Positions 1 through 6,792 of a stretch of 7,009 nucleotides of DNA are shown one piece after another. How positions within the stretch are numbered: position 1 is the stretch's first letter; the number at the start of each line of letters is the position of its first letter. Under the pieces are notes generated by a model, which searched no databases, was not told the DNA's origin, and saw only the letters and a program-made list of their open reading frames with translations. A program made the position numbers and the translations under genes. This DNA is from Bryobacterales bacterium (lineage in GTDB: Bacteria > Acidobacteriota > Terriglobia > Bryobacterales > Bryobacteraceae), in NCBI GenBank assembly GCA_003164075.1, contig PLRZ01000704.1:8815-15823 (forward strand), given 5' to 3'.

Positions 1-81
1 CAGGCGGTGCCGCCTGCCCGCCCGCCCGCGCTAATCAGGCCCGCTGCTCGAATAGGATCGAGCGAAGGCGAGCACCGCCTG
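1..81. repeat. Hairpin-rich inverted-repeat element, may extend left of window
   Basis: CAGGCGGTGC at 1-10 is the exact inverse of GCACCGCCTG at 72-81. Inside lie a hairpin at 46-63 (GCTCGA, six-base loop, TCGAGC) and a small palindrome at 1-16 (CAGGCGG, TG, CCGCCTG). A C-rich CCCG run fills 17-29. It looks like a REP-like intergenic palindromic repeat; no coding potential is seen. Confidence 0.5.
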
Positions 82-100
82 CCAGACCTGCGGGCTCACT

Positions 101-269
101 ACAAATTCCAGGACATCAGGAGTTCTGACGTTCGAGACATTTGTTCAGCTTATTGTTTCGCGTAAGCTCAGGTGGGGCCGGCTTCAGCCGGCGGCGGACT
201 TCAGTCCGCCTGCCGCGGGCCTTCCCATCGTTCGCGGGATGGCGGGCTGAAGTCGGCCCCACAGCTCCT
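101..269. repeat. Degenerate dispersed-repeat copy A, interrupted by the palindromic element
   Basis: GACATCAGGAGTTC (112-125) occurs inverted at 6851-6864. Next comes AGCTTATTGTTT..TAAGCTC up to 169, then, after the palindromic insert, ACAGCTCCT at 261-269, which occurs inverted at 6793-6801. Read on the opposite strand, the downstream flank has the same blocks in the same order (GACATCAGGAGTTC, AGTTTATTTCTTA, ACAGCTCCT). The spacing differs by about 15 bases. Boundaries are approximate. Confidence 0.45.
170..262. mobile_element. Short palindromic MITE/REP-like element with 5-bp flanking direct repeat
   Basis: The arm 172-189 (GTGGGGCCGGCTTCAGCC) pairs with 245-262 over 18 positions, with one G-T wobble. 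Inside is a perfect 8-bp hairpin, GGCGGACT at 193-200 with AGTCCGCC at 203-210. The direct repeat agctc lies at 165-169 and 263-267. There is no room for a transposase, so any movement would need one supplied elsewhere. Related sequence at the other end of the window lacks this insert, which supports an insertion. The target duplication is short and could be chance. Confidence 0.55.
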
Positions 270-496
270 GGATGAAGGTTCTCAGAGCCCGGTGAGCTTC
301 CGTGGGGCAGGTCCTAGCCAAGGCAATCCCGCTACATCTCGCGGAACCCGACTCCGCTGTAATGAAAAGCACGTTCGCCGAATTCCGGATCCTCACGACA
401 ACCCCGGAATCGCTCCGCCACTGTACCATAATAGAGCGTTGACGTTGAATCTCGATCAGTATGCGTGGAGGCTCCCGGATCTTCAATCGGCCCCAT
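270..496. other. Upstream intergenic sequence, no gene recognised
   Basis: Apart from the weak -10 candidate I see no gene, RNA or strong palindrome here. The short open frames on both strands show no recognisable domain, overlap the repeat element or the main gene's leader, and have no convincing ribosome-binding site. The sequence is less GC-biased than the coding region. Confidence 0.5.
427..432 (+). promoter_or_regulatory. Possible -10 box upstream of the giant gene
   Basis: CATAAT matches five of six bases of the sigma-70 -10 consensus and lies in the most AT-rich patch before the gene. There is no convincing -35 at 16-18 bases upstream. TTGACG at 439-444 resembles a -35, but no good -10 follows it. 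Treat this as a weak candidate. Confidence 0.2.
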
Positions 497-512
497 GGGA
501 AAAAGGGAAATG
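497..512 (+). promoter_or_regulatory. Weak ribosome-binding site that favours the ATG at 510
   Basis: GGGA at 497-500 lies nine bases before the ATG at 510. A second purine run, AGGG at 504-507, is only two bases from the ATG and too close to serve. The competing in-frame starts are GTG 465 and ATG 495, neither with a purine-rich site at the right distance, and TTG 588, with a G-run only two bases away. The preference for 510 is modest. Confidence 0.4.
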
Positions 513-719
513 AACGACTTCTTCAGATGGTTCGCAACCGCCGTGGGCGGGTGGTCCTGTGCGGCGCCGCGTGACGGCACGGGGGTATTGCAACAAAATC
601 GCAAACACGACTCGCATCTCCGGTTTAGACCGGGAAGTCGTCTGCGCGAATCCCGGGCGGGATGGAAACTTTCCTTAGCCGTTCTCCTGGCGGCGGGTTG
701 CGTGCCTGTGGCTTCGGCG
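510..719 (+). other. Signal peptide with unusually long N-terminal extension
   Basis: Arg- and Lys-rich sequence (RLRESRAGWK) is followed by a hydrophobic core, LSLAVLLAAGCVPV, and an A-S-A motif. A signal peptidase I cut is expected before the Gln encoded at 720-722. From the ATG at 510 the region before the core is about 53 residues, much longer than a usual n-region, so the true start could be further downstream, for example TTG 588. LAAGC inside the core is a weak lipobox-like alternative; ASA|Q is the better site. Confidence 0.75.
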
Positions 720-3700
720 CAGACTTGGGGCACGCCGCACTTGATCCCCGCCACCCAGCAGTTTGCCATGGCGTACGATTCCGTTCACGGGCAAACGGTA
801 CTATTCGGCGGTTTCAATGACGATCCGGTTACCGTGACGAACACCACCTGGGTATCGGACGGAACCCGGTGGACCGAGCTCTTTCCGAAGAATTCCCCCC
901 CGGCCCGATATGGGCACGCCATGGCCTATGACGCGGCGCGCGGACAAGTGGTCCTTTTCGGCGGCAATGACCTGAATCGCTCGCTCAACGACACCTGGAC
1001 CTGGGATGGCGCCGATTGGACCCGGCAGGATCCCCAGTTGAACCCTCTCGCCCGGTCCGGGCATGCCATGGCCTATGACGCGGCGCGCGGCGTGACCGTA
1101 CTGTTCGGCGGCCCCGGAGCGACAGACACGTGGACCTGGGATGGGAGTAACTGGAACCGGATGTCCCCCCAAACCAGCCCGCCGGCGCGCAACACTCCGT
1201 CCATGGCGTTCGATGCGGCGCGCGGACAAGTGGTGATGTTCGGCGGCGATTGGTCCTCTGTCCGGCCGGGTGGGAAAGCCAGTCCGGCCTCCCTGGCGGA
1301 CACCTGGATCTGGGACGGCGCCAACTGGAGCCGGAAATTCCCGGCAACCAGTCCTTCGGGCCGCACGGCCTCTGCCATGACATACGATTCCGTCAACCGG
1401 CAGACCGTTCTTTTCGGCGGCTATGACGCGGTCACCGGGAACAGCAATGCCGAGACCTGGGCCTGGGACGGAACCGACTGGACCGCGAAGTCGCCCGCCG
1501 CAACCCCATCGGCGCGGGCCAGGCACAGCATGGCATACGACTCCGCCCGCGCGCAGACGGTGCTGTTCGGAGGCGCGCTTTTTTCGGATACCTGGGCCTG
1601 GGACGGAAGCAACTGGACCCTGGAATCGCCCGCCACCAGTCCGCCGCCACGCAGCGGACACGGCATGGCCTATGACGGCGCGCGGCAGCAAGTGGTAGTG
1701 TTCGGCGGCGGCCCCAACGGTCTCTTCGAGCCGATTGCCGGCCTGGCGTACTCCGACACGTGGGTTTGGGATGGCTCGAACTGGACCCGGAAGCTGCCCA
1801 TGAGCAGCCCTTCGGCCCGGTCCTGTGTGGCCATGGCCTACGACGACGCGCGGCAACAGGTGGTGCTGTTCGGCGGCCGGGACGTAAGCTCCAATGTCTT
1901 GTCCGACACGTGGGCTTGGGATGGCGCGAACTGGACCCGGTTGGCATCCAGCGGTCCGCCCGCCAGAGGCTGCCATGCCATGGCCTACGACTCGGTCCAC
2001 CAACAGGTCGTGCTGTTTGGCGGTGAGGACGCCAACGGAAATGAGTTCCCCGACACCTGGGCGTGGAACGGGAGCGCCTGGACGCAGGAATTCCCGCGCA
2101 CCAGCCCGATGGCGCGGAGCCGCCACGCCATGTCTTACGACTCGGTTCAGCAGCGTGTGCTTCTTTTTGGCGGGAATGCCGCCGGAGCGCCGGTTCTCGA
2201 CGACACGTGGGCCTGGGACGGCGCCAACTGGAACCTGCTGCTCCCCAACGGCGCGAATCCTGAAGCGCGGGCGGAGAATGCCATGGCGTTCGATTCCGCC
2301 CATCGATACACCGTGATGCTGGGAGGCACGAATTACACCGGCCTCTCGGAACCCGATGCCATTACCTCCACCCTGAACGGTACAACGTGGCGATCTTCCG
2401 CGTTCCGGCCGGCGGGGAACTTCGCCGGGCTGGCCTTCGACGCGCTCCATGGAAAGACCGTGCTGTTTGGCGGTACGCAAGCCGGATCCAACATCACCGC
2501 GGTGTTTCCGGCCAATACCATCGGCGCCTCCGGCGGAACTCCGCAGAGCGCCACTCCCGGCGAGCCCTTCACCGCGCCGCTGCAGGTTACGGTGACCGAT
2601 CTGCTCGGCCATCCGGTGGTCTCCGACACGGTTACCTTCTCGGTGGATTCGTCCTTTGCGAGTCTCTCTTCCACCACGGCGCCGACCGACGCCAACGGGC
2701 AGGCCCGGATCACGGCGACGGCCGCCGGCACGGGAGGCAGCTACCATGTCACCGCGGTGGCCGCCGATGGTGGTTCGGCCACGTTCGCGCTCACCAACAC
2801 GGGCACATCCATCCAGGCGGCCGGCGGAATCGAGCCCCGGCTGGGGACGGCCGCGTCCATCGCGGTTACCGGCGGAAACGCTCAGAGCGCGGCGATCAAT
2901 GCGCCATTCGGATCGCCCCTGACGGTGGTGGTGCGGGATTCGGGCGGCAACGTCTTGAGCGGGATCTCCGTGACGTTCGCCAGCCCGGCGAGCGGTGCGG
3001 GCGCGAGCTTCAGTCCTGCAGCCAGCGTCCCGACCAATGCGCAGGGAATCGCCAGCGTGTCGGCGGCGGCAAACGCCACGTTGGGCGCCTACACCGTGAC
3101 TGCCACCACCCCGGGAGTCTCCACGCCGGCAACATTCTTCCTCACCAACATCCCGACGTCCGCCTATACCCTGGCTGCGCAGGCATTGGTGGAACCCGCC
3201 GCCACCGGCGCCGATTCCATCTTGATCCAGGCTAACGGAACGCCCGGACCCTGGACTGCGGCCAGCACCGTCAACTGGCTGCATCTTCAGCCGGGAAGCA
3301 CGAGCGGGGCGGGCAGCGGCGCGGTTGGTTTCACTTTCGACCCGAATCCCGGCGCGGTCCGCAGCGGGACCATTACGTTCTATCCCGGTGGTCTCACCCT
3401 CACGGTGACGCAGGCCGGCTCCGCCTATTTGCCGGCCAACCTGATCGGCCTGACATCCGCCGGCGTCGTGAGCGGTGTCGCCACCGATGCGGCGGGCAAG
3501 GTGTACTATTCCGCCACAAGCGGCGTTCAACAGTTCAACCCTGTCACCAAGGAGATCCTCACTATCTTGTACTTTCTGGGGAGGACCAGTGGCGTGGCGG
3601 TGGATGGCGCCGGCAACGTGTACGGCTCGGACCTCGATGACAATATCGTGGCCAAGTGGACGGCGTCCACGCTAAGGTTCGGCCCGCTCATCTCGTCCGG

Positions 3701-6700
3701 GCTGAATGCTCCCGGCGGCCTGTCGGTGGATGCCGCGGGGAACCTCTATATTGTCGACATGGGAAGCAGTTCCATCAAAATGTGGAACGCGGCCACTCAG
3801 CAAGTGACCACTCTGGTTTCGGGGTTGAGCTCTCCGTATCCCAGCAAGCCCGCGCTCGATTCCCTGGGCAACATTTACTTTGCGGACTCCTCGCGTGGCC
3901 TGATTCAGGAATGGGTGGCCACCACCGAGCAGGTAGTCACGCTGGTTTCCGGGCTTGACCAACCCAGCGCGCTGGCGGTGGACAGCGGGGGCAATCTATA
4001 TATTGCGACCAATGGGGCCGTCTCGAAATGGAGTCCTTTCACCCAACAGCTCACGTCTTTCAGCACTGGATTCGGTTCGCCGATCGATTTGGCGGTCGAC
4101 ACCCTCGGCAGCGTCTACATCGCCGATTACACCAACTTCGCGATCGCCGAGGCGCCGCGCGCGTATGTCGCTCCGCCAAGCCTCTGGGAGCAGGCATCCG
4201 CGGGCGCCGATTCTTTGCTTCCCGTTTTGCCCTCGACGATACTATTCGGCACTCCACAAAGCGATCAGACCTGGTTGACCGTCACCGGAACGGCGAACGG
4301 CGTCATCGGTTTTTCGTTTGCCACTAACGGCGCCGGCGCGGCTCGAATTGGCCACATCACCGTGCTGGGAGCCTCCGTGACGGTGGTGCAGCTCGGCGCG
4401 GGCGATACCGCCGCGTCAGTGGCGGCTGTGGGAGGCAACGGCCAAACCGCCAACACCGGTACCGCGTTCGCCACCCCGCTAACCGCGCTGGTAACCGACA
4501 GCGCCAGCCGTCCGATGCCCGGCATTTCGGTCACTTTCGCCGGACCGGTCAGCGGCGCGGGCGTGACTTTCAGCCCGTCCGCAACGGCCGTGACGGACAA
4601 TCAGGGCCTGGCGATGGTCACCGCTACGGCGAATGCCACCGCCGGCGGTCCCTATACCGTAACGCCTAACGTGGCCGGCGTCTCTTCGTCCGCCACCTTC
4701 ACCTTGACCAACACCGCCGCGGCTTCCTATGCGGTCGGGACCACGTCGCTGCTGGAACCGGGCGCCGCGGGCCTCGATTCCGTGCTGATCCAGGTCACCG
4801 GTTCGCCCGCCGCGTGGACCGCCGGCAGCAACGCCTCCTGGCTGCATTTAAGTAATGGCAGCACCTCGGGAACGGCAACGGCCAGCGTGGTCTTCAACTT
4901 CGACGCCAACACCGGCGCCACGCGCACCGGCACGTTGACTTTGAATCCGGGATCGTTCACGGTAACGGTGACCCAGGCAGGCGCGAGCTATCTCCCCGGC
5001 GGCCTCATTACCCTCGATGGCAGCCAGACCGGCGCTTCCAGTATCGCGGTGGATTCCGCCGGCAACCTGTATCTGATCGCGGTTGACGGGTCCAGCGGCA
5101 TCGCGCTGCTGAAGTGGACCGCCGTGAATCGGCAGTACACCGCGTTGGCTACCGAACTGGGATCCACGGGCGGGGTCGCGCTCGATCCATCGGGTAATGT
5201 CTACTATTCCGACCCGTTGGCGAATGCCGTTTACCAGTGGAACTCCACCACCCAGCAGTCCACCACCCTGATTTCATCCGGGCTGAATGCTCCCAAGGCT
5301 CTCGCCGTGGACGCCGCGGGAGACGTGTATATTGCCGATTCCGGCGGCATCGAGATGTGGACCGCCGCCACCCAACAGCTCCGTACTCTGACCGGGTTGA
5401 CCGGGGCGGGCATTGCGGTGGATAGCTCCGGCAATGTCTACCTGGCGGATTTCGGCGGCAATGCCATCCGGCAATGGAACAGTTCCTCGCAACAGCTTGT
5501 AAATATCGTGTCCTCCGGGCTCGGCAATCCCACCGGTGTCGCGGTGGATGCCGCCGGCAATCTCTATATCGCCGATTCCGGCAATAACTCCATCAAACTG
5601 TGGAGCGCCGCCACCGAGCAGGTCACCACCCTCGCATACCAGCAATCCGGCAACTACCCCGGAATCGCCGTCGACGGGGCGGACAATGTGTTCGTCGCCG
5701 GCTCTCTGGGGATTCAGGAACTGGTTCACGGATTCATCGGCCCCGCAAACATCACCGAGCCTTTCAATGCGGGCTCCGACTCGTTGCTTGCCGCCGTGCC
5801 TTCCAACGCGCCTTTGAACGGCCCGTCGAGCGACCAGACGTGGCTCACCGTCACAGGCGTCACCAGCGGGGTGGTCGGCTTCAACTTCACCGCCAATAAC
5901 GCGCCCACGGCGCGCGTGGCCCACATCGCCGCCATGGGCGCGACGGTCACCGTCACGCAGGGCGGCAACACGGCCAGTCCGGGGTCCATCGCCACCACCG
6001 GCGGCAGCGGGCAAAGCGCCTCGGCCGGCACGGCCTTCCCCGCCCCGCTCACGGCCGTCGTCGAAGACGGCAACGGGAACCCCTTGAGCGGCGTATCGGT
6101 GACCTTCGCCGGACCCGCGGGCGGCGGCCCCGGCGCGACTTTCAGCCCATCCGCGACGGTGAGCACCAACAACCAGGGCATCGCCACCGTCACGGCGGCG
6201 GCCAACGCGACCGTGGGCGGTCCCTATTCCGTGACGGCTACCGTGGCGGGAGTCTCCACGCCGGCGGCATTCGCGCTGACCAACTTCGGTGCTCCGGCAT
6301 CCATCGTGGCGCTGACCGGCAGCGGCCAGACGGCCCTGCTGGGCACGGTCTTCCCAGTGCCCCTGTCAGCGCTGGTGAAGGATTCCGGCGGCAATCCGCT
6401 CAGCGGCATTACCGTCACCTTCACGGCCCCGGCCAGCGGCGCCGGCGCAGCGCTCTCCGCAACCTCGGCTGTCACCAATGCCAGCGGCATTGCCAGCGTC
6501 ACAGCCACAGGCAACGGGACTGCCGGCGCGTATAACGTCACGGCAGGGGTGAACGGTACTCTCTTGACGGTGGCGTTCGCCTTGGCCAACTCCACGGCCA
6601 ACGCTTGTTTCATCAACAGTGACAATGTGGTAACCGTGGCCGATGTGCAGGTTGTGGTGAACCAGGCGCTGGGCGTGGCACAGGCCCTCAACGATCTGAA

Positions 6701-6779
6701 CCTGGACGGCGTAGTCAACGTTGTGGACATCCAGATCGAGATTAACGCAGCGCTGAATTTGGGTTGCGCCGCGAAATAG
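510..6779 (+). CDS. Giant secreted multi-propeller protein (Kelch, Ig-like, BACON-like, NHL, dockerin-like)
   Basis: No named gene is recognised; the role is probably extracellular binding, adhesion or scaffolding, and no catalytic motif is visible. Residues are counted from the ATG at 510 (2,089 aa): signal peptide 1-70; 12 Kelch-type units 84-657; Ig-like domains (Big_1/invasin style, ending in LTN) at 669-764, 782-880, 1301-1401, 1824-1925 and 1928-2027; BACON-like domains at 885-970, 1220-1296, 1406-1491 and 1744-1819; two six-unit NHL propellers at 985-1214 and 1506-1739; dockerin-like tail 2032-2089. The frame is open over its whole length and the repeats stay in phase, so it is not decayed. 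The GTG at 465 would add 15 residues but has no Shine-Dalgarno sequence; the ATG at 510 has GGGA nine bases upstream. No LPXTG, PEP-CTERM, autotransporter barrel or type IX sorting tail is seen. It stands alone in the window, so there is no operon context. Confidence 0.95.
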   Translation: MNDFFRWFATAVGGWSCAAPRDGTGVLQQNRKHDSHLRFRPGSRLRESRAGWKLSLAVLLAAGCVPVASAQTWGTPHLIPATQQFAMAYDSVHGQTVLFGGFNDDPVTVTNTTWVSDGTRWTELFPKNSPPARYGHAMAYDAARGQVVLFGGNDLNRSLNDTWTWDGADWTRQDPQLNPLARSGHAMAYDAARGVTVLFGGPGATDTWTWDGSNWNRMSPQTSPPARNTPSMAFDAARGQVVMFGGDWSSVRPGGKASPASLADTWIWDGANWSRKFPATSPSGRTASAMTYDSVNRQTVLFGGYDAVTGNSNAETWAWDGTDWTAKSPAATPSARARHSMAYDSARAQTVLFGGALFSDTWAWDGSNWTLESPATSPPPRSGHGMAYDGARQQVVVFGGGPNGLFEPIAGLAYSDTWVWDGSNWTRKLPMSSPSARSCVAMAYDDARQQVVLFGGRDVSSNVLSDTWAWDGANWTRLASSGPPARGCHAMAYDSVHQQVVLFGGEDANGNEFPDTWAWNGSAWTQEFPRTSPMARSRHAMSYDSVQQRVLLFGGNAAGAPVLDDTWAWDGANWNLLLPNGANPEARAENAMAFDSAHRYTVMLGGTNYTGLSEPDAITSTLNGTTWRSSAFRPAGNFAGLAFDALHGKTVLFGGTQAGSNITAVFPANTIGASGGTPQSATPGEPFTAPLQVTVTDLLGHPVVSDTVTFSVDSSFASLSSTTAPTDANGQARITATAAGTGGSYHVTAVAADGGSATFALTNTGTSIQAAGGIEPRLGTAASIAVTGGNAQSAAINAPFGSPLTVVVRDSGGNVLSGISVTFASPASGAGASFSPAASVPTNAQGIASVSAAANATLGAYTVTATTPGVSTPATFFLTNIPTSAYTLAAQALVEPAATGADSILIQANGTPGPWTAASTVNWLHLQPGSTSGAGSGAVGFTFDPNPGAVRSGTITFYPGGLTLTVTQAGSAYLPANLIGLTSAGVVSGVATDAAGKVYYSATSGVQQFNPVTKEILTILYFLGRTSGVAVDGAGNVYGSDLDDNIVAKWTASTLRFGPLISSGLNAPGGLSVDAAGNLYIVDMGSSSIKMWNAATQQVTTLVSGLSSPYPSKPALDSLGNIYFADSSRGLIQEWVATTEQVVTLVSGLDQPSALAVDSGGNLYIATNGAVSKWSPFTQQLTSFSTGFGSPIDLAVDTLGSVYIADYTNFAIAEAPRAYVAPPSLWEQASAGADSLLPVLPSTILFGTPQSDQTWLTVTGTANGVIGFSFATNGAGAARIGHITVLGASVTVVQLGAGDTAASVAAVGGNGQTANTGTAFATPLTALVTDSASRPMPGISVTFAGPVSGAGVTFSPSATAVTDNQGLAMVTATANATAGGPYTVTPNVAGVSSSATFTLTNTAAASYAVGTTSLLEPGAAGLDSVLIQVTGSPAAWTAGSNASWLHLSNGSTSGTATASVVFNFDANTGATRTGTLTLNPGSFTVTVTQAGASYLPGGLITLDGSQTGASSIAVDSAGNLYLIAVDGSSGIALLKWTAVNRQYTALATELGSTGGVALDPSGNVYYSDPLANAVYQWNSTTQQSTTLISSGLNAPKALAVDAAGDVYIADSGGIEMWTAATQQLRTLTGLTGAGIAVDSSGNVYLADFGGNAIRQWNSSSQQLVNIVSSGLGNPTGVAVDAAGNLYIADSGNNSIKLWSAATEQVTTLAYQQSGNYPGIAVDGADNVFVAGSLGIQELVHGFIGPANITEPFNAGSDSLLAAVPSNAPLNGPSSDQTWLTVTGVTSGVVGFNFTANNAPTARVAHIAAMGATVTVTQGGNTASPGSIATTGGSGQSASAGTAFPAPLTAVVEDGNGNPLSGVSVTFAGPAGGGPGATFSPSATVSTNNQGIATVTAAANATVGGPYSVTATVAGVSTPAAFALTNFGAPASIVALTGSGQTALLGTVFPVPLSALVKDSGGNPLSGITVTFTAPASGAGAALSATSAVTNASGIASVTATGNGTAGAYNVTAGVNGTLLTVAFALANSTANACFINSDNVVTVADVQVVVNQALGVAQALNDLNLDGVVNVVDIQIEINAALNLGCAAK
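759..2480 (+). other. Kelch-type beta-propeller region, 12 units
   Basis: Twelve units each carry a MAYD-like strand, a VVLFGG turn and, except in the last, a DTWxWDGxxW strand. The Phe of FGG (Leu in unit 11) falls at residues 99, 150, 199, 244, 302, 353, 398, 454, 503, 553, 604 and 653 counted from the ATG at 510, giving a period of 45-58 residues. Unit 12 stops after FGG without its Trp strand. The sequence just after the signal cleavage begins with a lone TW, which might supply the missing closing strand. Kelch motifs form 5-8 bladed propellers, so 12 units imply at least two. The ligand is unknown. Confidence 0.9.
2514..3149 (+). other. Tandem invasin-type Ig-like domains 1 and 2
   Basis: Two domains of about 97 residues are joined by a short linker rich in Ala and Gly. 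Each has a GGxxQSA opening, a PLxVxVxD strand, a VTF strand, a TNAxG or TDANG turn, an AxxxYxVTA strand and a final LTN. This matches the Big_1/invasin bacterial Ig-like pattern. Such domains usually act as rigid spacers in surface proteins. Here they separate the Kelch region from the first BACON/NHL module. Confidence 0.8.
3162..4712 (+). repeat. Module copy 1: BACON-like, NHL propeller, BACON-like, Ig-like
   Basis: First of two tandem copies of a module of about 520 residues. The BACON-like domain (3162-3419) has the pattern GADSILI, WTA, WLHL, GSTSG and ends TVTQAG. The six-unit NHL propeller (3462-4151) repeats VDxxGNxYxAD followed by W and a TTLVSGL-like strand. A second, different BACON-like domain (4167-4397) contains SDQTWLTVTG and ends in a VTVVQ strand. 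An Ig-like domain (4410-4712) closes the copy. BACON and NHL domains are both associated with extracellular binding, which is family knowledge; the ligand cannot be inferred. Confidence 0.8.
4725..6284 (+). repeat. Module copy 2: BACON-like, NHL propeller, BACON-like, Ig-like
   Basis: Second tandem copy, in the same order: BACON-like 4725-4982, six-unit NHL propeller 5025-5726, BACON-like 5739-5966, Ig-like 5979-6284. Corresponding domain starts are offset by about 521-524 residues from copy 1. Shared signatures include WLHL and TVTQAG in the first BACON-like domain and SDQTWLTVTG in the second. Individual NHL units are close across copies: 23 of 30 residues match between the unit near 3726 and the unit near 5544. 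An 18-bp DNA match (3696-3713 and 5277-5294) links corresponding strands. The copies have diverged, so the duplication is not recent. Confidence 0.85.
6291..6590 (+). other. C-terminal invasin-type Ig-like domain 5
   Basis: It follows Ig-like domain 4 directly, so the C-terminal side ends in a tandem Ig pair as the N-terminal side does after the Kelch region. It has the opening TGSGQTA, the strand PLSALVKDSGG, a GITVTF strand, SGAGA, and ends in AFALAN rather than FALTN. It joins the dockerin-like tail without an obvious Pro/Thr linker. Confidence 0.8.
6603..6776 (+). other. Dockerin type I-like C-terminal tail
   Basis: Two 22-25 residue repeats each have a calcium-loop-like segment followed by a helix (VQVVVNQAL, IQIEINAAL). 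The second loop, DLNLDGVVNVVD (residues 2062-2073 from the ATG at 510), has acidic or Asn ligands at positions 1, 3, 5, 9 and 12. The first loop, FINSDNVVTVAD, has Phe where the first Asp should be. Single Cys residues sit just before repeat 1 and four residues from the C-terminus. Dockerins bind cohesins in cellulosomes, but similar tails occur in bacteria without cellulosomes, so the partner is unknown. Confidence 0.75.
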
Positions 6780-6792
6780 CCGTGGCTTGCTT

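Noticed and set aside
380..392. Adjacent EcoRI and BamHI recognition sites (GAATTCCGGATCC), suggesting a cloning linker
   Set aside because: Two six-base sites in 13 bases can occur by chance, the surrounding sequence is continuous and no vector sequence is seen.
461..574. A 37-codon + strand frame starting at ATG 461, possible leader peptide
   Set aside because: It overlaps the main gene's start in another frame, has no Shine-Dalgarno sequence before its ATG and no attenuator-like structure.
699..701. Lipoprotein attachment at the Cys of LAAGC in the signal core
   Set aside because: The position three before the Cys is Ala rather than the usual Leu, the hydrophobic core continues past the Cys, and a good signal peptidase I site (ASA before Gln) follows. 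Kept only as a minor alternative.
332..769. A 145-codon minus-strand open frame over the leader region
   Set aside because: No recognisable domain, no ribosome-binding site found, and it overlaps the signal-peptide coding sequence of the main gene.
759..2480. CRISPR-like or tandem DNA repeat array
   Set aside because: The periodicity is protein-level Kelch repetition with variable unit length and codon variation; there are no constant direct repeats with unique spacers.
801..3530. A 909-codon open frame on the minus strand, antisense to the Kelch and Ig-like region
   Set aside because: It mirrors the repetitive, GC-rich codon pattern of the + strand gene, has no recognisable domain and is rich in Arg and Gly as antisense frames in high-GC DNA are. 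The + strand frame has a signal peptide and clear repeats.
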